The notes beneath the pieces are model-generated. The model saw only the letters and a list, made by a program, of their open reading frames with translations. It searched no databases and was not told the DNA's origin. DNA of 64,000 bases, from contig NC_081813.1 in the NCBI RefSeq assembly GCF_030704535.1, positions 6,161,001-6,225,000 on the forward strand, in the 5' to 3' direction. Source of the stretch: Vitis vinifera. Taxonomy: Eukaryota > Streptophyta > Magnoliopsida > Vitales > Vitaceae. The first letter of the stretch is position 1; every line of letters begins with the position of its first letter. This document shows, piece after piece, positions 53,580 through 64,000 of this stretch. The position numbers were made by a program, and so were the translations under genes.

Positions 53580-56500
53580 ATGGATGCTTTGCAGGTCATT
53601 GCTTCAGCTACACAGATTGTTTCGGGTATGGTAGGGGCCATCAGTGCATTAGAACAAGCCTCCAGAAATCTTGATGAGGCTCCAAAGAGAGTTCGAAGCT
53701 TAGAGGATTTTGTATGTGATCTAGAGAACTTGACACAAAGAATTAAGCAAAAGCATGCCTACAAGCTTCATAACCCCCAGTTAGAATACCAAATTCAAAG
53801 CTTGAACAGCCTGATTGAACGGCTGCATCCAAATATCAGGAAGGCAAGAAGGATTGTGTCCAAAAGTAGGGCTAAGAACTTGGCTAAGGTGGTATGGACT
53901 TCAGTTGCAGGAGACCCCCTTGAGAAGCTAGTAAATTCAATCCGGGACGACTTGAATTGGTGGCTTGAATCTCAAAGATTGGCTGGAAGTGTTGAGAAAG
54001 TAATAGAATCAACTGCTAGAACTATTCCAGTACGGCTGAAAATAAAGCCTGAACAAGGCTACCCAATTTCTAGTAAGTGTAACTTTGTGAGAACTTTACT
54101 AGAACAAGACAGCTCTCACCGGGTCATTCTAATTGTTGGGTTATCTGGTATTGGAAAGTTGTGCTTGGCTCGTCAAGTAGCTGCCGATCCTCCGATGAAG
54201 TTTGTGGATGGAGCAGTTGAACTTGGATTTGGACAATGGTGCAGCAGAGCTGCTTGTAATGAAAGTAAGGACAAATACCAGAGGCGCTTGGCAAGAAAAA
54301 TTTGTAAATTTCTGGTCCAAATAGGATTCTGGAAGAAGATTAGGGATGAGAATAGTGGAGATCTTGAGTATATGTGTTGCTTGCTTCAAGAAGCCTTGTA
54401 TGGGAAAAGCATTCTAATCCTTCTTGATGATGTGTGGGAGCAAGACATAGTTGAGCGGTTTGCAAAGCTGTATGATAACAATTGCAGTTACTTGGTAACA
54501 ACAAGAAATGAAGCTGTATATGAGATTACAGAGGCCCAGAAGGTAGAGTTAAACAAAGATGACATAAAGGAAATAAGCAAGGCTATTCTTCTCTACCACA
54601 GCCACCTTAGTGAGGAAGAGGTCCCGGTATGGGTTTTTCTATTTATGCTTTGGAATTTATGATATTGATGTGTGAAGCAATAAACTGATTATCTCTTAAT
54701 TTTTTGTTGTCAACACATTAAAGCCTATGGATTTTACAGGATTTGTAATAGGCACCTTCTAGGATTCTCTCATGAGATTTATCAGGCATCCTGACATTTC
54801 CCCATTTTTTATTAAGCCATTTGGCCTGTGGTTTTTGGCACCCACTTGCTAAGTACTTAGGAAGACAAATTTTTTGCCTCAAATACCTTTTGACAAAATG
54901 AAGAAAAGCCTATTACAAACTAATTCTGGGGTTCAACTGTATGACTCAATACCAACAATCAGATTGTCTGCCTGTGTTCAGCTTCCAGTTTTGATAATTT
55001 TCCCTTCTTTGATGTTCAAAGGCCAGAAACCTAAAGTTTAAAAGCACCGATCCTAGCATTTACCTAGTCTAGTTCATCCAGATTCAAATGAAGTCTGTTC
55101 TCTATTTCTTGATAGTTTATGCTCTGTTTAATCTCATTATTCATTTGTTCTGCTTGGTTCATTTCTGATATGTTCTTATATGCTCAATAGGGTGTGGCAG
55201 AAAGCTTGCTTGAACGTTGCGGCCATCACCCACTTACAGTAGCTGTCATGGGTAAGGCTCTCAGGAAAGAAATAAGAGCTGAGAAATGGGAAAAGGCCAT
55301 CATCAACCTATCCACCTATGCCACTTGTGCACCAGGTCCCATCTCATATGTGAATGAGAAGGAAGCTGAGAACACACTGACCATTTTTCGGTCATTTGAG
55401 TTTAGTCTTGAAGCAATGCCTGAAGACTCCAGAAGACTCTTTATAGCTCTTGCAGCCCTTTCATGGGCAGAACCTGTACCAGAAGCTTGTCTAGAATCTG
55501 TTTGGTCAGTTGTTGGGCAGGACAACCTGTTTCCTCTGGTTGTCTGCAAGCTTGTTGAGGGATCCCTACTGATGAAAACCGACTCATTTCCCTTGTACCA
55601 GGTTCATGACATGGTATCATTATACCTTGATTGCAGGACACATGATTCAGTTAAGATTCTACTCTCTGAATCTAGCCCAGAAAGGATTGCATTTATCAGC
55701 CCCTGGCTGTTGACTTTTGGAAAAGAAACTGTGAAACAAATTGCTGAGCAGAGAACAGAGTTTTGTCTGAGCGGTTTGGAAGAAAAACAGGCAGCTATCA
55801 CCTTAGAAGCCATTATCCAGGCTTTGATGGCTAGCGAATCCATTTCTGAACTTGAAGCTAGTAGAGCAAGCTTTAGTAGTATATTGGGACCTAGGATTGA
55901 GAACTTGATTTCATCCAACTCACAGGACCTAATTGCAGTGACTGCAGAAGCTGTCACAATAATATTCAGTAAAAGTGATTATCAGAAGTATTTTCCATCC
56001 CTTGAAACTACTGGTGCAGTTGAAAAGCTGGCAAGTATATTAGAGAACTGTGAGGATCTGATGATCCAGACTAACATCTCAATTGTCCTTGCAAAACTTG
56101 CAGAATTTGGAAGCCTGGATACAGTTGATAAGGTCCTTCAGAGCATTCTCATTAACCAGCTGGCTGATTTACTTTCTCCCAACAATGAGGAATGGCATGA
56201 GAGTGTGTTTACTACATTGATGTCATTGATAAAAGCAGGAAAGTTGAACGCCATTGAAAGGATGTATGCCCTTGAGATTGATAAGAGTCTGATTAAACTT
56301 CTTGAGAGTGGATCTGAAGTTGCACAACACCATGCTATTGTCACATTGAAGGCATTTTATGAGGTGGGAGGCCCTCCTGCAAATGGGTCTCTTCAACCCG
56401 GTAATCTAAACCTCTTACCCTGGCAAGCAAGGCTTAGTTTGGAAAGGTTCGTTTTGTCAGATATAAGTATTCCCCTTGCACCAAAGCCACAGACTTTTGA

Positions 56501-57284
56501 ATATCTCATTCACAAGCTGCTTGACCATGATATCAAGCAGGTACTGGAGGCAATGCAAGATCTCATACCAATTGTTGAGAAAGCAGGAGATTCAAGGATT
56601 AGAAAAATGATTTTACAGAGTCCCCTCATCAAAAGATTATCAGAACTCTTGCAGTATGGGCACTCGGAACAAAACACTATAAGATCTGAATCTGCCTTTT
56701 TATTAACTAAGCTAGCTTGCTCTGGTGGAGAACCCTGCATCAAGAAATTTCTTGAGCATGATATTATTCCTGAGCTGGTCAAGTTGATGCATTGCAATGC
56801 CCCAGAGCTGCAGGATTCATCCTACACAGCTTTACACCAGATGCTTTTTGGCAATGGTGGGGTACTCATTATCAACCAGATGCTTCAGACGGGTCTCATT
56901 GAGAGGTTGGCTCATTCGCTTGAGGGAAAATCGATGAAGACACGGGAAGTGAACATGCATTGCATTTTGGATATAGTCGAGTTGGGAAGCAAAGCCTGCT
57001 TAGAGCGAATGCTTTCTTTGCAAGTGGTGGAGAAGCTTGTGAGGATTGAAAAGGCCAATGGGGGCTCGGGCGAAACCCTGGTTGGATTTCTCAGAGGAAT
57101 AGATAAGTGCAAGCATCTTTTAACAGCAGAGCGTAGGGTGATGAAGCAACAAGTGGTCAGGAAGGTGAGGGCAGCTCTGAAAGGCCATAAATTTGGAGTT
57201 CAGATTTTAGCAGCTCTAGATGCCTGTGTTACTGAGGGATCAAAAGGTGCCGGTAGTAGTTCTACTGGTCGACAAAGAAAATAG
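53580..57284 (+). CDS. NB-ARC protein with armadillo-like repeats (RLS1-type NB-ARM)
   Basis: Exons are 53580-54626 and 55191-57284 (donor CCG before GTATGG, acceptor CTCAATAG, phase 0); the product has 1046 residues. Start MDALQVIASATQ; an upstream in-frame TTG is ignored. Residues 1-150 form a helical N-terminal region. The NB-ARC follows: P-loop GLSGIGKL at 187-194, where the usual Thr/Ser after Lys is Leu; kinase-2 ILLDDVWE at 280-287; LVTTRN at 305-310; CGHHPL for GLPL at 359-364; VHD for MHD at 487-489. From about 530 to the end there are helical armadillo/HEAT-like repeats (for example PELVKLMHCNAPELQDSSYTAL) instead of LRRs. Rice RLS1, an NB-ARM protein tied to chloroplast breakdown in leaf senescence, is the nearest described type that I know. 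A role in senescence or defence signalling is inference. A TRIM lies 215 bp after the stop. Confidence 0.9.
54627..55190 (+). other. Intron of the NB-ARM gene
   Basis: 564 bases from GTATGG to CTCAATAG. Splicing joins EEEVP to GVAESLLERCGHHPL, restoring the NB-ARC between RNBS-C and GLPL positions. The intron is T-rich with no repeat noticed. Confidence 0.85.
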
Positions 57285-57504
57285 TAGTTTGGCTTTCTAT
57301 GTATTGTAAAGGAGGAGAGTTTGCAATTTTTGCTAGCTGTTCAACTCATGCCTTCAACAATGTATAACATTGAGGTCACATGTCATTCAAAAAATGAATA
57401 CAATTTTGAAATACATGATCATTCAGTTTCATTTGTACGGTATGCTTCTGTCTAATAATAGAGAGTTTGTCCCTAAAATCATGATCTCTTTTCTAAGCAG
57501 TTAT

Positions 57505-57842
57505 TTTTAAGGAACATGATATTCATATTGAACCCAAATCCTACAAGCATAAGCTTTTAGGAAAATTGATAGTTCAACATGGTACCAGATCTTGTTTTGG
57601 CAAGAAGCCTTGTGTTCGAGTTGTCTATCCGCAATTTGCATATTTGTTTCACTATTTGCACATTTGTAAGTCCAAAAAGAGTTATTTGCATTTGTTTGCC
57701 TACAGGCATATCTGTCTCTCTCACCTATCTATCTCTCCACGTGCAGGTATGGGGCCGCACATGAGGGAGGGTGTTAAGGAGTATGTCATATTAACTCCAA
57801 ATCATGCAAGCTTAAGCTTTTAGAAAAATTGGTAGTTCAATA
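57505..57842 (+). mobile_element. TRIM with 5-bp target duplication, 3' of the NB-ARM gene
   Basis: 338 bp. Direct terminal repeats 57505-57579 and 57772-57842 share TTAAGGA, CCAAATC.T.CAAGC and TAAGCTTTTAG.AAAATTG. Directly after the left repeat TGGTACCAGATC (57580-57591) resembles the initiator-Met primer site; GAGGGAGGG directly precedes the right repeat as polypurine tract. GTTAT flanks both ends (57500-57504 and 57843-57847). No coding sequence. It probably lies in or just past the 3' UTR of the NB-ARM gene and could supply a transcript end. Confidence 0.85.
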
Positions 57843-57847
57843 GTTAT

Positions 57848-58129
57848 CAATGTTGGATTGGAATTATAGACTGTTATCTTGAAGGTTAGCTGAGGACTAA
57901 ATATTTTGTAGATTCTGTTTGTTTTGAGGAAAGATGGGTAGTTGAAGCTTTAGGAATTCACTTGTGCAAACTAGGAAGTTGTCTAGTGACTGTTTCTCCC
58001 TATCAGAATTGGCAGATTTCCAAGAAGCCACTTATTCTATTAAAACAGCAAGTCGGTATCTGAACCTGATACAAAAACCATCTTTGTTGGATAATCCAAT
58101 GAGAACCTGAATTCAGAGGAGGTTGGACC
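57848..58129. other. Spacer between TRIM and LINE
   Basis: No feature recognised. It may contain more of the LINE 5' side in decayed form. Confidence 0.4.
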
Positions 58130-59207
58130 ACAAGAAAGGTGAGGGATTCCTATGAGTTAAGCCTTTGGAAAGACATTAGAAAAGGATGGGAAGAGTTCTT
58201 TCTTAGAACTAGTATATGTATTGGAAATGGTAGACGTACAAGATTTTGGTGGGACAGTTGGGTTGGGGAGTCTAAGTTGAAAGATGTTTACCCTACACTT
58301 TTTAGGCTACTTCCCACAAAAATGCTACAATGGCAAACTTATGAGGGAGGGAAGGGGGTGGAGGTGGTTGTTGGGAGGTTCATTTTAGAAGACCTTTCCA
58401 AGATCGGGAGTTAGAGGAGGTGACTCATTTTTTGGAACACATTTCTTCGTTAAAAGTGCAAGAAGGGGATGACACTTTAATATGGAAAGTTGATGGGAGG
58501 GGAAAGTATAGTGTCGAGTCTTATCATAATTCTCTAAGGGCTGAGAACAATTGATTATTCCCAGCTAAAGAGATTTGGTGATCATGTACTCCTCTTAGAA
58601 CTCGTTGTTTTGCCTAGGAAGCAGTTTGGAGGAAGATATTAACTGTAAACATGTTAATGAAGAAAGGATGGTCCATGGTTAATAGATGTAGTCTTTATAA
58701 AGATACCGAAGAATCAGTTGATCATATTTTGATTCATTATGATAAGACAAGGGAGCTTTGGACATTGTTGTTAACAATTTTTGGTTTGGTTTGGGTGTTC
58801 CTGACTTCAGTGAGAAATCTTATCCTAGGATGGAAATTCAAGGGGTTAGGGAAGAAGAAAAGAGCAATTTGGCAGTTGCCTCCAATTTGTCTATTTTGGT
58901 GTATTTGGGGAGAGCACAACCGAAGGACCTTCGAAGATGAAGAATTATCATACCAAAGTTTGAGGGATCTCTTTATACGTTTGCTTGTAGAGTGGTCCCA
59001 ACAGTTTTTGGATTCAAAAAATCCCTCTTATCTGAATTTTTTGGATGCTCTTTACTATGGCTAGCCTTGCTCTTTTTTAGGTTTTTTTTTTCTTTTATGG
59101 TGCTTGGTTTGGTTTTCTTTGTGTGTATTGCCTATATATGTCAGGTGTGGCCCCTGTTTTTGGCATCTCTTAATACAAGCCTTTGTCTATCAAGAAAAAA
59201 AAAAAGA
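58130..59207 (+). pseudogene. 5'-truncated L1-type LINE (zf-RVT end and tail)
   Basis: Reads GNGRRTRFWWDSWVGES (58226-58276) and, after stops, KKGWSMVNRCSLYKDTEESVDHILIHYDKTRELWTLL (58657-58767), the zf-RVT region that ends plant L1 ORF2; the zinc-finger pattern is degraded (CSLY for CxxC). A stretch LFWCIWGEHNRRTFEDE follows, then a long 3' UTR and the tail TGTCTATCAAGAAAAAAAAAAA near 59188-59206. No reverse transcriptase is left. It is a dead, 5'-truncated copy. Confidence 0.8.
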
Positions 59208-60279
59208 AGGGGCAGACACATCTTAATCTGATGTTTGATAAAAACAGAATTCGTTGTCGTTTTGTTTTATGTAGATCAAGATATATAAGAACACAGGTGT
59301 AACTCATGACAATCACAGAAGACTTCCACTAACTTCAGATCACCATTTTGAAATTGACTGGTATATATTCATATCCACTGGAATTCAATCAGATTAGGAA
59401 TCAAACAAACCTTTATATATCATTTTTGTCTCACTACCTAGCCATTATTCAGTTACTCAAACTTTTAACACATTTGGGCTTGGATAGTGTCGTTCATTCT
59501 GTTCAACCTCCAAATCCATGTGGCAGTTGTATGCTGACATGAGAACAATAAAATTTAATAATGTTGAGTAATTACTCTTTTTTCTAACATGGTCAGAAAA
59601 TCCCAGAACAATACCAACTTATTGAAAACTAAAGCTAGTAATCAACAAACAACAGACACATCTGGAATTTAGTGTCCTGGGGGCATTTGAGTTTTGACTA
59701 TAGAAACTGTAAAGTACAAATTTTTCTATTCAGCATCAGCCCTTTTTACCTCAAATGAATGCCCTAAGGTTGTAGCATCATGTTTGCATTTATTTTCTTA
59801 GCTCTTTGTAACCTATTTTGCAGTATCAACCCTATGATTTTGCTTCAACAACAGGATTGTATATGATGCAAAACACCAATTCAACAGATAAGAAGAATAT
59901 ACATTAGAAATATTGACAAAAAACACAAAGATTTGCACATGATTTAAGGGTACAAAAGCTTCCAGAAGTTGCATTTTCATTAGATTTTCACACATCTTTG
60001 CCTACAATATAGCATAAAAAGAGCATTTGTTTCTAAGTTTTACATCTATGGATCACTGGAATCAGAAATTTACATATGCCAGACAAGTAGTTTAGTGAGG
60101 CTATTCTCCATTTGCAAGTAACAACACTTGATTTTTCATAGAGATTATCAATATAATAACCTCACTATGTGTACCTTACGAGGCCAGCAAGCAATTGCCA
60201 TCAATGTGATTCTGAATTCTTGCTAGTCTAAAAAAGATAATCCCTCAAAACAACTGAAGGAGAGATTTCAACTGTTAGG
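59208..60279. other. Spacer, 3' side of PSF1
   Basis: No coding frame is supported. The part next to 60279 is expected to be the 3' UTR of the minus-strand PSF1 gene. Otherwise nothing is seen. Confidence 0.45.
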
Positions 60280-60543
60280 TCAGTCTGTGAGCTCCTCCAT
60301 CAAGCCCTGTTGACCTCAGACCAGAATAAAAATGTAAGAACTTTTGAGGCCCATGTAATATGCAATGGAAGTTAATTGGTTAGCAAGACATCCTACCTGA
60401 GAGATGAACTGCTCAGCATCAATCCGCTTAAGAAAGTGCATTGAGTGGCAAGCAAGGTTGGCTGACTGATCACTAAGCAACACCTCACCAATGTCATCAA
60501 GGACTCTCACCTGGATGTAGGGATCTTTGGGCGGCACCATATC
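60280..60543 (-). CDS. PSF1: DNA replication complex GINS subunit PSF1, last two exons (partial gene)
   Basis: Minus-strand exons 60543-60397 (49 codons: DMVPPKDPYIQVRVLDD...AEQFISQ) and 60306-60280 (GLMEELTD, then TGA). Signals: acceptor TTTTCCAG, donor CTCAG before GTAGGA, intron 60307-60396, acceptor GTCAACAG, phase 0. The text matches the C-terminal B-domain of PSF1 (PPK..YI.VR.L.D.GE......F.K....E.FI.QG...EL). PSF1 forms GINS with SLD5, PSF2 and PSF3 and is part of the CMG replicative helicase at forks in the nucleus. The N-terminal exons are not between here and the window end, because a copia element starts at 60950; they are expected beyond 64000 if the gene is whole. Whether the gene is intact cannot be told. 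Confidence 0.87.
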
Positions 60544-60949
60544 CTGGAAAACACAATATAAGGTACTTAAAAAAGTTACTAGTTTGGTTTGGGATGGTCA
60601 ATCATGTTTTTTCACTGTGTGAACACATGCACTTGCATATATAAATAACTATGGGAATTTCGAGAAGTGGCATGTTTGTATCTAGTTTTTCCATGAAGCA
60701 CAAGTGAGTGGGTTTCTTACATATGACTAAATCATTCACAACTGAGAAAGCATATAAAAGATATCACCATTAATGCTCAAGTATTAGTAGAATGTCTCAA
60801 ATTAATCTAATAATTAATGTATTCCTTTTACAAAACAATGTATCACCCATTGTTTCAGTAAATTTCATTATAAACTTGCCAATTTATTATCATATTTACC
60901 AATTTCTAATATTTTAAATTATTCTTCACTCAAACTCCCCTACCTAACC
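60544..60949 (-). other. PSF1 intron sequence before the copia
   Basis: AT-rich intronic sequence between the PSF1 exon acceptor and the LTR at 60950. Nothing else is seen. Confidence 0.55.
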
Positions 60950-61110
60950 TGTTAGATAGTGTACAATTATTTCAATTATTTACTTTTTCTTTTTTTTCCT
61001 TTATTGTGAGTCCCACTAATATGTATATATATATATCCAAGTCCAATGTGTATTAATAACAGTTTTTCAATAACAAAAATTAGGGATTCTCCATTTTCTT
61101 TCTTTTCACA
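60950..61110 (+). repeat. Probable 5' LTR of the second copia
   Basis: TGTTAGATAGTG...TTTCTTTTCACA, 161 bp with TG...CA ends, close to the 164 bp of the intact relative, and with a TATATATATATA run in a similar place. The primer site follows directly. The second LTR is outside the window, so the left end is inferred. Confidence 0.6.
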
Positions 61111-61122
61111 TAGTATCAGAGC
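61111..61122 (+). other. Primer binding site of the second copia
   Basis: TAGTATCAGAGC, one base different from the initiator-Met site TGGTATCAGAGC, directly after the LTR-like segment. Confidence 0.75.
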
Positions 61123-61444
61123 CTAGGGAGAAAAAAAAAAACCTAATTATTTTCGATTTATCCGTGAATCAATTTTAGGAAACCTTTCAATGACCGTGTT
61201 TCATTCCGGTCACCTTTTCCATCTCCTAAAGCTTTCCGATCAACCGTATCGTCGTCAAAAAACCCTCACCGCCGGCAACTTTTCCGGAGAAGTCATTTTC
61301 CGACATCGACCATGCCATCAGGTGCGCAAGGAGGAGATCTTCAAATTTTGTCAAAGCACCGGAGGGAGATTCTTAACCACGTGTCGTCCACGTGCGTTTC
61401 TTCTCCGACGGCCTGAATCTCACACGCCGGCGTGTGAACTTTGA

Positions 61445-61700
61445 TGCCAACAATGTTAGTTCAAGAACACAAAGATAAAACAATCACACATACGGTACAC
61501 GAGGTTTTAACGTAGTTCGGCCAACCATGTCTACGTCCACGAATAAGAGAAAATGATTCCACTATACAATAGAGAATATTATAGAGGACAGAACCAGATA
61601 CAACTATTGGGTTTCCGAAACATCCCATGTTTCCCCACTCCTTGTATCCACCTCTAGCCTCGCCTAATGCCGTCTAGCTACCCTTCATCTGTGCTTGTGC
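61445..61700. mobile_element. Foreign insert in the copia leader
   Basis: Between leader parts related to the intact element (CCGGCAACTTTTCCGG near 61274; GGGCTCTCTTCGATCCAAA near 61925) lies unrelated sequence starting near TGTTAGTTCAAGAACAC and containing TTTTAACGTAGTTCGGCC and CTACGTCCACG, phrases common in other plant LTR elements. Its exact ends are not resolved. Confidence 0.4.
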
Positions 61701-61969
61701 CATCCGAGCCCTGCAAGTGCATTTTTTAGGGTTTTTTGTCTCCGTCGACCCTCTAAATAGCCTTTCCGATGACTTCCTCTCCACCCCGAGCCCTGCACGT
61801 GTCTTAGGAAGTGTTCTTCCACCCTTCCAGTAGTGCCACATTTGTTTTTCTTTACTATTTGGTCTCTCACAACCGCGGATCCTTGGTTTTTTCTTCTTTC
61901 AGCAGCGATCTGAAGCCGTATTAGGGCTCTCTTCGATCCAAACATATTTCGTTCTCCAGATAAGTAGAT

Positions 61970-64000
61970 ATGGCTACTAAAAGTTCCATTTTTTCCTCTG
62001 TCACATCTAGATCTCTTATGATTACTTCGGAGAATTTGGTTAGTAGTGAAAATTATTTGTCCTGGTCTGCCTCTGTGGAGCTTTGGTTCATGGGTCAAGG
62101 TTATGAGGATCACCTTGTTACACAGGAGGCGGATATCCCTGAGGTTGACAGAGTATAATGAAGGAAGATAGATGCATAGTTATGTAGTGTGTTATGGCAA
62201 TCAATTGATCCTAAGATTCTGCTTCATCTTCGAGCCTACAAAACATGTTTTAAATTTTGGAATCAGGCGAAAGGGCTATACACGAATGATATCCAATGTC
62301 TTTATAAGGTGGCTTCTTCTATTGTTAATGCTAGACAACAAGACATGGATTTATCTACTTATATTGGCTAGATTGCCTCTCTTAAAGAGGAATTCTTGAC
62401 CGTGATGCCTCTTACTACTGATGTTGCGGATCAACGAACACAGATTGACAAGTTCTTCATGGTTCTTACGCTTATTGGCCTCCGTCCAGATCTTGAGACC
62501 GTCCGCGATCAGATTCTTGGCAGTTCCTTCATTCCATCCTTGGATGATGTGTTTGCTCGCCTCCTCCGTATCTCCTCCACTCAGACTTTGCCATCTAATA
62601 ACACTTCAGATTCTTTTGTGTTAGTTTCTCAAACTAACTCTCAAGGAGGACGCAGTGGTAACTGAGGTAGAGGCCAACGTCCTCATTGCACCTATTGCAA
62701 TAAGCTTGGCCACACTCGTGATCGATGTTATCAGTCACATGGGCGGCCTCCCCGCACTGCCCACGTGGCCCAGTCATCTGATCCTCAGCCACCTCAGCCA
62801 CCTCAGCCTTCCAATTCCTCCACATCTCAGGGTATTTCCCTCACTGACAATGAGCATGATGACTATCTCCGCTATCAGGCCACTAAGTCAGCTTCTGTTG
62901 CTTCTGTTGCCCAGACTGGTAATGCTTCTGCTTGTCTTACCCACACATCTTCTCTTGGACCTTGGATTCTAGATTCTGGCTCTTCTGATCACACATCTAG
63001 TAATAAGGATCTTTTCTCTTTTAATAATACTACCTCTGCCTTACCTACTATTACTTTAGCTAATGGTTCCCAAACTATGGCTAAAGGTTTTGGTTTAACT
63101 CATCCTCTCTCTTCTGTCCTTTATGCCCCTGAGTGTTCTTTTAATCTTATTTCCATCAGTCAAATAACTCGCACTCTTAACTGTTCTATCACTTTCTCTG
63201 ATAAATTTGTGACCTTGCAGGACCGGAGTACGGGGAAGTCGATTAGCATAGGACGTGAGTCTCAAGGCCTCTATCACCTCACCTCGCCTTCAATTCCTGT
63301 AGTTTGCATTTCCACTGATGCTCCCCTCCTCATCCATAGTCACTTATGCCACCCTAGTCTATCCAAGTTCCAGAAAATGGTCCCTCATTTTTCATTTTTG
63401 TAGTCACTTGCGTGTGAGTCCTGTCAACTTGAGAAACATACTCGTGTCTTGTTCCTAAAACGTTTGAATAATCAGGCAAAGTATCCTTTTGAACTTGTCC
63501 ACATTGATGTTTAGGGTCCTTGTCGGACCGCGTCTACTTTAAGATTTCAGTATTTTGTCACTTTCATTGATGACTATTCTCGATGTACTTCGTTATTTTT
63601 AATAAAAAATCGAGCTGAGTTATTCTCTATTTTTCAGAAATTTTATGCTGAAATCCAAACTCAGTTCAATATTTCTATTCGTGTGTTACACAATGACAAT
63701 GCCAGGGAATATTTTTCTGCACCATTTACTTCATTTATGTCCCAACATGGGATCCTTCATCAGTCTTCTTGTGCTCATACTCCTCAACAAAATGGGGTAG
63801 CTGAATGTAAGAATCGACATCTTATTGAAACGGCTCGTACTCTCCTTCTTCATGGTAATGTTCCTTTTCGTTTTTGAGGGGACGCTGTTCTTACAGCATG
63901 TTATTTGATTAGTTGTATGCCCTCATCTGTATTACACAATTAGATTCCTCATTCTCTTTTTTTCCTTGACCAATCACTTTATTTCATTCCTCCTCGTGTT
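61970..64000 (+). pseudogene. Decayed copia gag-pol (gag to integrase)
   Basis: It starts ATGGCTACTAAAAGTTCC. It keeps gag, zinc knuckle, protease (DSGSSDH; near 62970), pre-integrase and integrase up to HTPQQNGV near 63777-63800. In-frame stops occur at 62156, 62369, 62663, 63401, 63512, 63875 and near 63943; several correspond to CAG, CGA or TGG codons of the intact copy changed by C-to-T or G-to-A. It retains about 20 residues between zinc knuckle and protease (near ISLTDNEHDDYLRYQ) that the intact copy lacks. Confidence 0.88.

Larger units (their letters stand above)
60950..64000 (+). mobile_element. Second copia element of the same family, decayed, cut by the window end
   Basis: The 5' part comprises an LTR (60950-61110), primer site, leader and gag through integrase. 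Gag and protease text is close to the intact copy at 19144-24093 (SENYLSWSASVELWFMGQGY, CTYCNKLGHTRDRC, WILDSGSSDH). Orientation is +, antisense to PSF1. Many stop codons show that it cannot make its proteins. The 3' part and 3' LTR lie beyond the window. Confidence 0.87.

Noticed and set aside
57566-57823. 85- and 61-codon frames after the NB-ARM gene
   Set aside because: They lie inside the TRIM and have no domain.

Overview
The window reads as nuclear DNA of a woody dicot. Grapevine (Vitis) is my best guess. The reasons are very AT-rich spacers, introns inflated by retrotransposons, an RPS5-type CC-NBS-LRR gene starting MGNVCSVSIS, and typical plant Ty1/copia, L1-type LINE, TRIM and Harbinger-like MITE remains. 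The species call is an inference; no alignment could be run.

Layout, left to right. (1) 0-13 kb: one intact single-exon CNL resistance gene (2855-5551, +), followed on the same strand by two eroded copies of its 5' end (7173 and 12805), an LTR-like repeat (7719-8945) and several MITEs. (2) 14.9-27.4 kb, minus strand: an Asp/Glu-racemase-family gene whose two recognisable exons are separated by an 11.46 kb intron. That intron holds pieces of three L1-type LINEs and a complete Ty1/copia element (19144-24093) with identical 164-bp LTRs, target duplication AGGTG, an initiator-Met-tRNA primer site, a polypurine tract and an open gag-pol frame. (3) 28-33 kb: a long imperfect inverted repeat (28236-29230) and a decayed copia. 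(4) 33.4-36.4 kb, minus strand: a three-exon gene for a small membrane protein of unknown function, with TRIM elements in its introns. (5) 40-41 kb: an intronless F-box gene with an inverted repeat around its TATA box. (6) 41.3-52.3 kb: transposon-rich DNA with two abutting Harbinger-like elements, a 300-bp tandem repeat, and a 2.94 kb solo LTR (47795-50734, duplication GTAAG) carrying a large ATT-repeat block. (7) 53.6-57.3 kb: a two-exon gene for an NB-ARC protein ending in armadillo-like repeats rather than LRRs, of the rice RLS1 type, with a TRIM 215 bp beyond its stop codon. (8) 58-64 kb: a 5'-truncated LINE, the last two exons of the GINS subunit PSF1 (minus strand), and the 5' part of a second, decayed copia of the same family that runs off the window.

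The genes do not form a pathway: two immune-type NB proteins (one CNL, one NB-ARM), a racemase-like enzyme, an F-box adaptor, a replication factor and an unknown membrane protein. The most notable points are the NB-ARM gene with a changed P-loop, the apparently fresh copia insertion inside a host intron in sense orientation, the missing second catalytic cysteine of the racemase, the long hairpin-forming repeat at 28 kb, and three TRIM-type elements lying in or beside genes.
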